Positions 24,752 through 33,519 of a stretch of DNA of 64,000 bases are shown here, one piece after another. The notes beneath the pieces were generated by a model. The model saw nothing but the letters and a program-made list of their open reading frames with translations. It was not told where the DNA came from and did not search any database. This stretch comes from Cellvibrio sp. PSBB006 (GTDB lineage: Bacteria > Pseudomonadota > Gammaproteobacteria > Pseudomonadales > Cellvibrionaceae). The stretch spans positions 868,001-932,000 of the forward strand of contig NZ_CP021382.1 of NCBI RefSeq assembly GCF_002162135.1, read 5' to 3'. Numbering within the stretch: the first letter of the stretch is position 1; each line of letters starts with the position of its first letter. A program made the translations under genes and the position numbers.

Positions 24752-26911
24752 ATGTTAACGGCAAATCCAAAGGGCTTAAGCCTGGCAGTCGCCGCCCTCA
24801 GCGTTGGTATCGCTGCTGCGGGTTACGGCAATTCTGCCGAGGCCGCCGTGTGTAGCCACGTCATTAGTAACGAATGGAACAGTGGTTACACTGCCGCCAT
24901 TCGCATTACCAATGATGGCAACACCGCGATCAACGGCTGGAATGTGAGCTGGCAATATAATGCCAACCGCGTGACCAGTTCGTGGAACGCCAACCTCAGC
25001 GGTAGCAATCCATACTCAGCAACCAACCTCGGATGGAACGGCTCAATTCAGCCCGGCCAGACCGTCGAGTTCGGTTTCCAGGTCAACAAAAACGGCGGCA
25101 GCGCTGAGAACCCTACCGTCAACGGTGCGGTTTGTGGCAGCAATGGCAACCAATCATCCGCCGCGAGCAGTACCGTTAGCTCCGTGGCTTCTTCAGTCGC
25201 ATCCAGTTCCAGCCCCAACAACAATACGGGCGGACAATGTAACTGGTACGGCACTTTGTACCCCTTGTGTACCAGCACCCAGAGTGGCTGGGGTTGGGAA
25301 CAAAACCGCAGCTGTATCTCCCTCAGCACCTGTAGCAGCCAGCCGGCGCCTTACGGTCCGGTGGGTAACAGTTCCAGTGCACCTTCAAGCGTAGCCTCCA
25401 GCGCACCTTCAAGCGTTGCATCAAGCGCACCATCGAGTGTTGCCTCTAGTGCACCGTCCAGTGTTGCATCCAGTGCGCCCTCTAGCGTTGCATCAAGCGT
25501 CGCTTCAAGCGTTGCCTCCAGCGTGGCCAGTTCAGTCTCTTCCAGTACCCCAACTAGCGGTCGCTGGCGTGTAGATTCAACCGGTAAGATCACCAAGAAC
25601 GGCAGCATTTTCCCCGTTCAGTGTGGCGCCTGGTTCGGTCTTGAAGGTCAACATGAGCCAACCGATGCTGAAAACAATCCTGGCGGTGCGCCGATGGAAT
25701 TGTACGTAGGCAACATGTGGTGGGCGGATACCGGTCGTGACATGCAACAAACCATGACCGAAATCAAAAACGTGGGTATCAACGTACTGCGTATACCTAT
25801 CGCACCACAAACCCTTGATCCAACTGATCCGCAAGGTATCGGCGACATTCGTTCCGGTGGCGTGCTGAAAAACCATGAATCTGTGCGTCAAACAAACGCG
25901 CGTCAGGCTCTGGAAGATTTCATCAAGCTGGCTGACCAGAACGATCTTGAAGTCATCATCGACATCCATTCCTGCTCCAACTACGTAGGCTGGCGTGCCG
26001 GCCGTCTGGATGCAAATCCACCTTACGCGGACGCGACTCGCGAAGGGTATGACTTCACCCGTGAAGAATACTCCTGTGGCGGTGGTGCGCCGAATGATGA
26101 TCCGTACAATGAGCAACTGTGGCTGGAAGACCTGCGTACCATTGCAGGGTTTGAGCAGTCTCTCGGTGTGGACAACATCCTCGGTATCGATATCTTCAAC
26201 GAACCATGGGATTACACCTGGGACGAGTGGGCTACCCTCGCTGAAAGCGCTTACCAGGCCATCAACGAAGTTAACCAGAATGTGCTGATCGTGGTGGAAG
26301 GTGTAGGTTCTGCGAAGTCTGACGGCACTGATGTTGCCCACGGCAGCATGGACTACAACCCGAACTGGGGTGAGAACTTCTTCGGCTTCGCTGAGCGTCC
26401 GCTGAACATTCCGAAAGAGCGTCTGGTGCTGTCTCCGCACACCTACGGTCCTTCCGTGTTCGTTCAACGTCACTTCATGACTGGCGAATGTGCTGAGCTG
26501 GAAGGCGATGAAGCTGGCAATGCTGACTGCCAGATCACCATCGACCCAGCCAAACTTGAGCCGGGCTGGCAAGAACACTTTGGTTACCTGCGTGACCAAG
26601 GCTATGCCATGATCATCGGTGAGTTCGGCGGCAACATGGACTGGCCACAAAACACTCGTGCAGCCGAGCAGGAAATGTGGGGCCATATCACCACCAATGT
26701 GGATCAACAATGGCAAAACGCGTTTGTTGATTACATGATCGAAAAAGATATCGAGGCCTGTTACTGGTCCATCAACCCGGAATCTGCCGACACCGGCGGT
26801 TTGTATGAGCACTCATACGTCCCCGATGTTAACGAATCCGGTTGGGGCACCTGGCTGAACTTCGATAGTAGAAAAACCAGCCTGCTGCAACGTTTGTGGA
26901 ACGGTAACTAA
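24752..26911 (+). CDS. modular cellulase CBM2-CBM10-GH5
   Basis: The 719-residue secreted endoglucanase has these parts: a signal peptide to about residue 32; a CBM2 cellulose-binding domain to about 130 (EWNSGYTAAIRITNDGNTAI, GWNVSWQYNANRVTSSWNAN); a serine linker; a CBM10 near 165-205 (QCNWYGTLYPLCTSTQSGWG, WEQNRSCISLSTCS); a PSSVASSA repeat linker; and a GH5 catalytic domain from about 268. The GH5 part shows GINVLRIPIAPQ, DIFNEPWDYT (acid/base Glu) and IGEFGGNM (nucleophile Glu). This architecture is typical of Cellvibrio cellulases. It would cut internal beta-1,4 bonds of cellulose outside the cell. Confidence 0.95.
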   Translation: MLTANPKGLSLAVAALSVGIAAAGYGNSAEAAVCSHVISNEWNSGYTAAIRITNDGNTAINGWNVSWQYNANRVTSSWNANLSGSNPYSATNLGWNGSIQPGQTVEFGFQVNKNGGSAENPTVNGAVCGSNGNQSSAASSTVSSVASSVASSSSPNNNTGGQCNWYGTLYPLCTSTQSGWGWEQNRSCISLSTCSSQPAPYGPVGNSSSAPSSVASSAPSSVASSAPSSVASSAPSSVASSAPSSVASSVASSVASSVASSVSSSTPTSGRWRVDSTGKITKNGSIFPVQCGAWFGLEGQHEPTDAENNPGGAPMELYVGNMWWADTGRDMQQTMTEIKNVGINVLRIPIAPQTLDPTDPQGIGDIRSGGVLKNHESVRQTNARQALEDFIKLADQNDLEVIIDIHSCSNYVGWRAGRLDANPPYADATREGYDFTREEYSCGGGAPNDDPYNEQLWLEDLRTIAGFEQSLGVDNILGIDIFNEPWDYTWDEWATLAESAYQAINEVNQNVLIVVEGVGSAKSDGTDVAHGSMDYNPNWGENFFGFAERPLNIPKERLVLSPHTYGPSVFVQRHFMTGECAELEGDEAGNADCQITIDPAKLEPGWQEHFGYLRDQGYAMIIGEFGGNMDWPQNTRAAEQEMWGHITTNVDQQWQNAFVDYMIEKDIEACYWSINPESADTGGLYEHSYVPDVNESGWGTWLNFDSRKTSLLQRLWNGN
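25374..25545 (+). repeat. 24-bp tandem repeats coding the PSSVASSA linker
   Basis: About five copies of a 24-base unit encode the eight-residue repeat APSSVASS, followed by shorter SVAS units. The codons vary between copies while the peptide stays the same, so selection acts on the linker protein sequence. The repeats are a flexible, possibly glycosylated spacer between CBM10 and GH5. Confidence 0.9.
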
Positions 26912-26968
26912 TCGTTCGGTGGGATCGGTTAACGCTGATCCCGCTTCACAAAAAACAGGTTGAAAATG

Positions 26969-26998
26969 AAGCCAGATCTTTCGGGATCTGGCTTTTTT
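26969..26998 (+). terminator. rho-independent terminator of the cellulase gene
   Basis: AAGCCAGATC and GATCTGGCTT form a perfect 10-bp stem with a 6-base loop, and a T-run follows. It lies 57 bases after the cellulase stop. Confidence 0.92.
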
Positions 26999-27037
26999 AT
27001 TGGCATCGTTAAACAAACAGAACGGTCCGGGTAAATA

Positions 27038-27053
27038 TTACAAACGTTTGTAA
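27038..27053. promoter_or_regulatory. 16-bp LacI-family-like operator palindrome
   Basis: TTACAAACGTTTGTAA is a perfect palindrome with a central CG, the pattern of LacI/PurR-type operators. It lies between the cellulase terminator and the epimerase-like gene (start 27301). The rest of 26912-27300 holds no supported gene. It probably controls the downstream sugar cluster; no matching LacI gene is seen in the window. Confidence 0.5.
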
Positions 27054-27300
27054 AATTATTGCTGTTTATGTTGTTATTGATGCTATATCCTCGCGAACTT
27101 TGCCGACAATTTCCGCACTTTAAGCGCCTGATTCTGCGTCCGTGACGAATTAAATGCCGTTTCACCAACTTGGCATAAATATGGCTCTGACATATCAGCG
27201 TCATTGAGTATCTATCGGCGAGCCAGTGTGTGGTGAGCATTTCAGGATACCCGTCAGACGCGTCATTACGCAGAATTAATATTGACGGTGAATGTAATTT

Positions 27301-28299
27301 ATGAAAAAGCGCGCTCTTGTTGCAGGTGGAGGCAGATTTCCAGGATTTCAGTTGTGCAAGCAGCTGCTGGACAAAGGTTACCAGGTCGTGTGCCTGGATG
27401 ATTTCCAAAGTATGGAACCTGGTATCGAAGCCGATGTTATCGAGCATTTATCCGCCTATAAGCACTGCATTTTACTTGAGCAGAAAATGACTGACCCTAT
27501 CAAGGCTCATGTAGATCAAATTTATAACCTCACCGATACTGCAACCCCCACGCATTACCAGGCAAATCCCCTTGAAACCATGCGGCAGAGCATGGAGGTT
27601 ACCAACAACCTGCTTAAACTCGCTGTTGCGCAAAACGCGCGTGTACTGCATGCATCCGTGAGCAACATTTATAGCGAATTCCAACAACTGGATAGCAGTC
27701 ATCAATTGGACCCGATTCATCCACTCATCTGCCAGAAAGAAGCGCAGCGCAGCTCTGAAGCCTTGTGCTCGGATTATCGCCGCTTGCATAACCTGGACAT
27801 CAGAGTTATGCGAATCACCAATGCTTTTGGCCCTCACTTACCGCTGGATAAAGGTTTGTTGCTTCCCGATATCATCGTAAAAGCATTGATGAACCAGCCA
27901 ATTAATCTCTGTAACAATGCGGGAAAACCCTGTTCATTTTCGTATGTGGATGACCTGGTGAGCGCGCTACAACGAACACTGAACTCGTCATTACCCAGTG
28001 AGTGGGTTAAGTGCGGCAAGACATTCGAATTGTCTATTATCGAGCTCGCCCACAAGGTTGTTGAACTGACCCAATCTTCATCTCCTATCAATTTTGCAGT
28101 ACATCACAACAACACAACGTCAAGAGAGAGGGCACTGAATATCCAACGGAGTTGGCCACAAAAAATGCAGTTGGAGCAAGGACTGATGAAAACGATTGAC
28201 TATGTAGAACAGCAATTGCATAGCAACACGTTACTTGAGAACGCTATCAGTTTTGCGCACACCAAACGTTATCCCTTTGCCGTTCATGGCGGGTACTGA
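27301..28299 (+). CDS. UDP-glucuronate-decarboxylase-like protein with missing catalytic residues
   Basis: The 332-residue protein follows the NAD-dependent epimerase/dehydratase fold, most like UDP-glucuronate decarboxylases: NLTDTATPTHYQANPLETM and VLHASVSNIYS, then SEALCSDYRRLHNLDIRVMR and ITNAFGPHL. The active-site YxxxK reads QKEAQ (Tyr to Gln, Lys to Gln) in the ICQKEAQRSSEALC stretch. The nucleotide-binding motif, normally GGxGFxG, reads GGGRFPG. So it probably has no normal redox activity, although the protein is full length and the frame is intact. It may bind a sugar nucleotide as a regulator or partner. It is followed by two co-directional sugar genes. Confidence 0.82.
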   Translation: MKKRALVAGGGRFPGFQLCKQLLDKGYQVVCLDDFQSMEPGIEADVIEHLSAYKHCILLEQKMTDPIKAHVDQIYNLTDTATPTHYQANPLETMRQSMEVTNNLLKLAVAQNARVLHASVSNIYSEFQQLDSSHQLDPIHPLICQKEAQRSSEALCSDYRRLHNLDIRVMRITNAFGPHLPLDKGLLLPDIIVKALMNQPINLCNNAGKPCSFSYVDDLVSALQRTLNSSLPSEWVKCGKTFELSIIELAHKVVELTQSSSPINFAVHHNNTTSRERALNIQRSWPQKMQLEQGLMKTIDYVEQQLHSNTLLENAISFAHTKRYPFAVHGGY

Positions 28300-28368
28300 T
28301 ACACCTTAATGAACAGTCGTGCATGAGGATAAAGCCAACACCCTGACAGATTTACAGTTGGAGTACAC

Positions 28369-29394
28369 ATGAACACTGCCACCGCACACCTTCTTGATGC
28401 GTTTATCGCACCAATAAAACCGAAATTAGGTTTCATCGGTATTGGACATATCGGCACGACACAAATGCAGATGCTGATGGAAGAACATATTGCCGATTGC
28501 TGCACACTCTATGATCCTTCGCTAGATGCGGCGAGCATGGCTGCTGCCATGCAATCCGGTATTACTGTCAGTAACAGCCTGGCCGATATCCTTTCGCAAG
28601 ACCTTGATGGCGTTGTTGTCGCCAGCCCTACTGCCATGCACGGCGACCACTGCATTGCCGCATTAAAAACCAGTAAAGCCGTATTCTGCCAACAACCGCT
28701 TGCACCAACCGTCGCGGAAACCCAACAAATATTTGAGGCAGCTCGCGCCACCAATAAACTGTTGAGCGTGGATTTTCCCTATCGTTATTTACCCGGTGTA
28801 GAAACGTTGAAGCAAAAAGTCGCTATGGGTGAATTTGGTGAAATCTATGCTGCCGATCTGGTCTTCCACAGCGCTTACGGCCCGGATAAAACCTGGAACT
28901 ACAACGTGAGCACGTCAGGTGGCGGCTGTGTGATGGATCTTGGGGCTCACCTTATTGATCTGGCTATTTTTATCCTGGGAAACCGCGATATAAAGCAAGT
29001 CTCCAGCAATTTAATGCAACGCGGCAAAGCCCTGCTCCCACCCTATGAAGCCACCGAAGATTATGCAACAGCCGAATTCCTGCATGGCAGGACACGCACC
29101 CGGCTTACCTGCTCCTGGGGGATGCATGCGGGTCGCGATGCCATTATTGAATTACGTTTTTATGGCACGCTGGGCGGAGCCTCCATCACCAATGTAAATG
29201 GATCTTTCAATGATTTTGAGGTGCATCAGTTTGCTGGAAATCGGCGTGAAAAAATTGCGCGGGCGACCGGTGAACATGGCGGTCGCGCGCTAATCGACTG
29301 GGCAAAAACCCTGTGCAGCACCAATCGCTTTGATCCTGATATAGAACAGATTATTCAGGTCGCCGATGTCGTTGACCGAATTTATTGCCGCTAA
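28369..29394 (+). CDS. Gfo/Idh/MocA-family oxidoreductase with altered EKP motif
   Basis: The 341-residue protein shows the family layout: Rossmann motif LGFIGIGHIGTTQMQML near residue 25, then VVASPTAMHGDHCIAALKTS, and the C-terminal part GGGCVMDLGAHLIDLAIFIL. The conserved EKP motif, whose Lys is catalytic, reads QQP here (AVFCQQPLAPTVAE). This makes dehydrogenase activity doubtful. GGAG precedes the ATG. It lies between the decarboxylase-like gene and the glycosyltransferase gene, 69 and 48 bases away, in an apparent operon. Its reading frame is clean, which argues against simple decay. Confidence 0.85.
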   Translation: MNTATAHLLDAFIAPIKPKLGFIGIGHIGTTQMQMLMEEHIADCCTLYDPSLDAASMAAAMQSGITVSNSLADILSQDLDGVVVASPTAMHGDHCIAALKTSKAVFCQQPLAPTVAETQQIFEAARATNKLLSVDFPYRYLPGVETLKQKVAMGEFGEIYAADLVFHSAYGPDKTWNYNVSTSGGGCVMDLGAHLIDLAIFILGNRDIKQVSSNLMQRGKALLPPYEATEDYATAEFLHGRTRTRLTCSWGMHAGRDAIIELRFYGTLGGASITNVNGSFNDFEVHQFAGNRREKIARATGEHGGRALIDWAKTLCSTNRFDPDIEQIIQVADVVDRIYCR

Positions 29395-29442
29395 ATTTGC
29401 GGCAGCGACTGCCGTAATTAATATCATCACAGGATATGGATC

Positions 29443-30537
29443 ATGAAGCCACTGAACATTGTTGTATTTGGTTTATCGATCACCTCAGCATGGAACAACA
29501 GCCACGCAACGACTTACCGTAGCCTGATAAAAGCCTTAGCCAAACGAGGCCACAGGATCACCTTCTTTGAAAAAAATACGCCTTCCCATCAACAATACCG
29601 GGATCTCCCCAGCCCCTCGTTTTGTGAAACCATTTTGTATCACTCTGTTGCTGAGATAGACGATTACCGTTTAACACTGGCAAAGGCTGATCTGGTTATC
29701 CTTGGCTCGCGCGTTACCGATGCCGAACTCCTGTCGAAAAAAATCACGCTATTCTCACCCCCGTGTTTTGCTTTCTATGATCTCGATACACCGATGACAT
29801 TGGAGAAATTGCAGCATGGCGATTATGAATACCTGACACCCAACATGATTACCCGCTTTGACCTATATCTATCGTGCAGTGCGGGGCCAGTGCTTGACCT
29901 GTTGGAGCAAAAATGGGGGGCATTGCGCGCGCGGTCTTTGCTATTTGCCATTGATCCTGATTGGTACCACCCGGTCAAGGATGATCAACATACTCCGGCG
30001 TACAGCCTTGGTTATTTGGGAACTTACACAGAAGATCGCCAACCCATGCTGAACAAACTTTTGCTGGAACCCGCCATAACCGATCGGGATGCAAAATTTT
30101 GTGTTTCCGGCGGAAAATATCCGCCGACGATTTATTGGCCAGACAACGTCGATTATGTGCAGCACATAGCACCCTATCAACATTGTGCTTTTTATCACGG
30201 GCAGAAATTTACCTTGAATATAGCCCGCAAGGTCATGATGAACGTTGGTTACACCCCTAGCCTGCGCCTTTTTGAAGCCGCAGCTTGCGGAACCCCGATT
30301 ATCACAAACCCATGGCCGGGGCTGGAGCAATTTTTTACACCCGGCAATGAAATTTTGGTCGCGCAACGCTCGCAAGACGTATTGGAATATCTGCAAATGC
30401 CAGACATCGAACGTACTGCCATTGCCCGCCGTGCACAACAGAAAATATTACACGAGCACACCTCAGCACATCGCGCACTGGAATTGGAGCACTACTGGGA
30501 AGATGTCTGTACCCCTGTTCTGGCGCAAGCATTATGA
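29443..30537 (+). CDS. CgeB-like glycosyltransferase
   Basis: The 364-residue protein resembles the CgeB/glycosyltransferase group-1 family: it opens NIVVFGLSITSAWNNSHATT, then YRSLIKALAKRGHRITFFEK. The C-terminal half carries TPSLRLFEAAACGTPIITNP and WPGLEQFFTPGNEILVAQRS, with the Glu of the nucleotide-sugar site in the LFEAAACG motif. It would transfer a sugar from a nucleotide donor. Together with the two preceding enzymes it likely belongs to decoration of a glycan or glycoprotein; the acceptor is not known. AGGA precedes the ATG. No signal peptide is present, so it acts in the cytoplasm. Confidence 0.83.
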   Translation: MKPLNIVVFGLSITSAWNNSHATTYRSLIKALAKRGHRITFFEKNTPSHQQYRDLPSPSFCETILYHSVAEIDDYRLTLAKADLVILGSRVTDAELLSKKITLFSPPCFAFYDLDTPMTLEKLQHGDYEYLTPNMITRFDLYLSCSAGPVLDLLEQKWGALRARSLLFAIDPDWYHPVKDDQHTPAYSLGYLGTYTEDRQPMLNKLLLEPAITDRDAKFCVSGGKYPPTIYWPDNVDYVQHIAPYQHCAFYHGQKFTLNIARKVMMNVGYTPSLRLFEAAACGTPIITNPWPGLEQFFTPGNEILVAQRSQDVLEYLQMPDIERTAIARRAQQKILHEHTSAHRALELEHYWEDVCTPVLAQAL

Positions 30538-30568
30538 CGCACACTCGATCACTTAACGGAGTCTCCGT

Positions 30569-31450
30569 ATGAACAGTGTCTTTATAGATCCAAGAACCAA
30601 ATACCCTACCCCCACCTTCCCCGCGGACATGCAAAGCATTCCGGGCACGGAAGGTGAAATGAATCCACAAGCAGACCATGGTGAACAAAGCTACCACGGC
30701 AATAAAAAACTCAATGGTGCTGTCGCTATTATTACCGGCGGCGACAGCGGCATAGGCCGCGCTATCGCCGTGGCCTATGCGCGCGAAGGTGCACATGTGG
30801 TGTTTACTTATCTTGAAGAAGAAAAAGATGCGCGCGAAACTGAACAGCTTGTTCGGCAATGTGGTGTAGAGGTCATGTCAATCAAGATGAACCAGGCGGA
30901 TCGCGCTGCTTGCGAACGCGTGATAGACGATTGCCTTGAACGCTTTGGTCGGCTGGATATCCTGATCAACAACGCGGCTTTTCAAAAAACCTATTCCTCT
31001 ATTGAAGACATCCCCGACGAAGAAATTGATTATACGTTTCGCACAAATATCGAATCCTTCTTTTTCTTTTCGCGTTACGCCTTGAAGTTTATGTCTATTG
31101 GTGGTTCGATCATCAACACAACTTCGATCCAGGCGTTTTCACCCAGCGCGAACCTCGCACCCTATGCAGCGACCAAAGCAGCGATTGCCAACTTCACACT
31201 GTCGCTGGCCGAAGAAGCCATCAAGAAGGGTATTCGCGTGAATGCGGTTGCACCAGGACCTGTGTGGACGCCGCTCATTCCTTCCACCATGCCGGAAGAA
31301 AAAGTAAAAAGCTTTGGTTCCAACACGCTATTCGAACGCCCGGCCCAGCCGGCAGAATTGGCTCCGATCTATGTATTCCTGGCTTCGGAAGATGCCAGCT
31401 ATATTAGCGGTGAAATTTACGGTGTTACCGGTGGGCGGCGGCAACTTTGA
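30569..31450 (+). CDS. short-chain dehydrogenase/reductase (YghA/glucose-DH-like)
   Basis: The 293-residue SDR has a longer N-terminus than usual (the first 45 residues) followed by AIITGGDSGIGRAIAVAYAR (TGxxxGIG), LDILINNAAF, the catalytic Ser in INTTSIQAFSP, and the active YAATK motif. The later part shows IRVNAVAPGPVWTPLIPSTM and ASYISGEIYGVTGG. This is the pattern of general-stress SDRs such as YghA or YhdF. It starts 31 bases after the glycosyltransferase stop with GGAG upstream. The substrate cannot be read from the sequence. Confidence 0.9.
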   Translation: MNSVFIDPRTKYPTPTFPADMQSIPGTEGEMNPQADHGEQSYHGNKKLNGAVAIITGGDSGIGRAIAVAYAREGAHVVFTYLEEEKDARETEQLVRQCGVEVMSIKMNQADRAACERVIDDCLERFGRLDILINNAAFQKTYSSIEDIPDEEIDYTFRTNIESFFFFSRYALKFMSIGGSIINTTSIQAFSPSANLAPYAATKAAIANFTLSLAEEAIKKGIRVNAVAPGPVWTPLIPSTMPEEKVKSFGSNTLFERPAQPAELAPIYVFLASEDASYISGEIYGVTGGRRQL

Positions 31451-31503
31451 TTGCTACCCACCTCGCTATGATCCACATGATAAAAACTCAGGAGATTGTG
31501 TAA

Positions 31504-31749
31504 ATGGCTGTTCATCATCAAAACCATCTTGACGATGGCGACAACTATAAAGCCCAACGCATGCAACGGATGTATCGCAAAAAGTTTTCCGTCAAAGCGG
31601 ACCCGACGTCTACCCGCCACCACAGTAAATATTCCCGCTATGAAAAATGGTCGCGTTACGACCTGGATCAGAAAGCCGCGGAGTTCGGAATTGAACATGC
31701 CGGGAAGATGAGTAAGCAGGATCTGATTGATTTATTGTCAGAGTATTGA
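31504..31749 (+). CDS. small basic protein with Rho-N/SAP-like domain
   Basis: The 81-residue protein has a basic N-terminal half rich in His, Lys and Arg (YKAQRMQRMYRKKFSVKA) and a C-terminal half, WSRYDLDQKAAEFGIEHAGK then MSKQDLIDLLSEY. The latter fits the helix-extended-helix Rho-N/SAP motif that often binds nucleic acid. CAGGAG precedes the ATG. It follows the SDR gene by 53 bases and ends at a hairpin terminator. SDR and Rho-N small genes often occur together in stress-response regions. Confidence 0.75.
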   Translation: MAVHHQNHLDDGDNYKAQRMQRMYRKKFSVKADPTSTRHHSKYSRYEKWSRYDLDQKAAEFGIEHAGKMSKQDLIDLLSEY

Positions 31750-31763
31750 TCAGGCAGGCAGAC

Positions 31764-31804
31764 AAAGTGCATTTACAGATTGCGCTGTCGATGCACTTTT
31801 TAGC
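31764..31804. terminator. terminator between the convergent small gene and GH43 gene
   Basis: AAAGTGCAT (31764-31772) pairs with ATGCACTTT (31791-31799), and ACAG/CTGT pair inside the loop. TTTTT follows on the plus strand. The GH43 gene ends 28 bases further, on the opposite strand. Confidence 0.7.
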
Positions 31805-31831
31805 GAACACGCGTAAGAAAGCTATCAAGGT

Positions 31832-33472
31832 TTAGCTAAACTTTTTACCCTCGTCCAGCGCACGATATTGAAAATCGCGCAGCTGCACTTTGCCACTGCC
31901 AGCACAATAGATACCGGCTTTAAGGCTTAAAAACCCACCAAACACGTTGTGATTCAAGCCGGATACTTCCATACGGGTTGGATGGCGCGTCCAGTTTCGG
32001 CCTGCATCCTGCGAGTATTCGTAGGTGATAACGTGATGATCATTGGTAATACGCATGCGTAAACTGCGGGTTTTTAGCGGCATGCGCGCCCAGGATTGCT
32101 CTTCTGCATATTGAAAACTTTTGAGCACATCTGCGGTAAAACCCAGTCCCACAAAGGCGTTATGGTTGTAAAAAAGCAGCAAGCCCGCCTCGGCGCTTCC
32201 CGTTAACGTCAGGCTCACTTCAACCTGATAGGCACGATCGACAACCCCACAAGTCAATGGCGCACTGTCGGCGGGCGAGCGACCTTTTGCATTAAGCTCC
32301 AACGCGTTTTCGCGATAAGTGACGCGCGCCATTTCATTCTCAGCGGGATGATGGAAACACCATTGCGTACCGAATTTATTGGTGGAGAAATCATCAGACA
32401 ACGCAGCGCCATGTGGCCCTGCTTTACCCTGTACAGGTTTGCGCATCGGTTGTGAAAGATCACCGCCTTGTGCACGAAACCAGCCATCCTCAGTCCACTC
32501 AACAGGTTCGAGCAAGGCTTGCCGTCCAAGAGTTCTGAAGCCATTTTCGTAACCGTGATACACCATCCACCAATCACCCGCCGGACCTTCGATCAGCGTG
32601 GCATGACCTTTTGACCACCAGGGTTCTTCATCAGACAAGGTGCGTACCAATGGATTGTACGGACAATGTTCCCAGGGGCCGTGAACCGAGCGGGAGCGCG
32701 CTGCAATGACCATGTGGCCCGTCACCGGGCCGGCAGTGCCGCCAACAGCCGTTACCAGATAAAACCACTCTCCCCTGCGCAAGAGTTTAGGGCCTTCAGG
32801 TGCGAAATTTTCTACGATCCAGTGATCGGGATAACGCCAGGGATCATAGGCAGGTTGTAGTTCGCCATCGGTGGCCAGTCCGTCGTCGGTCAAACGAATT
32901 TTGCGAATACCATTCACAAACAAATAGCGTTTTCCGTCTTCGCCCCGGATGTGTCCCGGGTCAATGCAGCCAGTAATCTTCAGATCAACCGGATCACTCC
33001 AGGGGCCGTTGATATCATCCGCCCAAATGACATAAATCGACCAGGGTTTGCCTTCGCTGAGCGCTGGAATATATATGAAATAACGGTCGCCGAATTTACA
33101 AAGATCCAGCGCCCACACGGTGCCAATGTTGCGTGTTAACGCGGCGCCAAGGGGAGCCCAATTCACCAGATCTGTTGAGTGCCATATCACAATGCCCGGG
33201 TAGGAATTAAATGACGAGAATGTCATGTAATAATCGCTGCCGTCTTTCAGGATAGTAGGATCGGGGCGATCACCGGCAATAATGGGATTAAGATAAGTAC
33301 CGTTTTCCAAATCCGCTTTACGTTGTCCCTCTATTCCGGTTTTCCATTGCGGCGCTGCTCGCGTGCATGGGGCTGTGGGTTTCGGCTGCGGATTGGCGAG
33401 AAGTGCCAACGGAGATGCCGCCGCTCCCGCCAGACAGGCTTTAAACAGTGTTCTACGCGTTACTTCTGGCAT
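31832..33472 (-). CDS. secreted GH43-family glycosidase
   Basis: The 546-residue enzyme starts with a twin-arginine-like signal (TRRTLFKACLAGAAASPLA). The five-blade propeller shows NPIIAGDRPDPTILKDGSDY (catalytic Asp in RPDP), CIDPGHIRGEDGKRYLFVNG (pKa-modulating Asp), and FAPEGPKLLRRGEWFYLV (general-acid Glu). The C-terminal 190 residues form a beta-sandwich (EVSLTLTGSAEAGLLLFYNH). GH43 enzymes cut xylose or arabinose side chains or xylan/arabinan. The start at 33472 is preferred over an ATG 18 bases upstream because of the RR motif spacing. It lies in a minus-strand CAZyme cluster with the GH5 lipoprotein. Confidence 0.9.
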   Translation of the reverse strand: MPEVTRRTLFKACLAGAAASPLALLANPQPKPTAPCTRAAPQWKTGIEGQRKADLENGTYLNPIIAGDRPDPTILKDGSDYYMTFSSFNSYPGIVIWHSTDLVNWAPLGAALTRNIGTVWALDLCKFGDRYFIYIPALSEGKPWSIYVIWADDINGPWSDPVDLKITGCIDPGHIRGEDGKRYLFVNGIRKIRLTDDGLATDGELQPAYDPWRYPDHWIVENFAPEGPKLLRRGEWFYLVTAVGGTAGPVTGHMVIAARSRSVHGPWEHCPYNPLVRTLSDEEPWWSKGHATLIEGPAGDWWMVYHGYENGFRTLGRQALLEPVEWTEDGWFRAQGGDLSQPMRKPVQGKAGPHGAALSDDFSTNKFGTQWCFHHPAENEMARVTYRENALELNAKGRSPADSAPLTCGVVDRAYQVEVSLTLTGSAEAGLLLFYNHNAFVGLGFTADVLKSFQYAEEQSWARMPLKTRSLRMRITNDHHVITYEYSQDAGRNWTRHPTRMEVSGLNHNVFGGFLSLKAGIYCAGSGKVQLRDFQYRALDEGKKFS

Positions 33473-33519
33473 AAAAAAACATCCAAACATTGTGTAGCCA
33501 TATCAGAAAGCTCGACATA

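Noticed and set aside
25374..25545. 24-bp tandem repeat as a CRISPR array
   Set aside because: The repeats are in frame, have no spacers and encode the cellulase linker.
25351..25608. Minus-strand frame with a repetitive pattern antisense to the PSSVASSA linker
   Set aside because: The repetition is just the complement of the 24-bp linker repeat.
25577..26812. 411-codon frame on the minus strand inside the cellulase catalytic domain
   Set aside because: It mirrors the GH5 coding sequence, has no recognisable motif and no ribosome site. It is an effect of codon bias.
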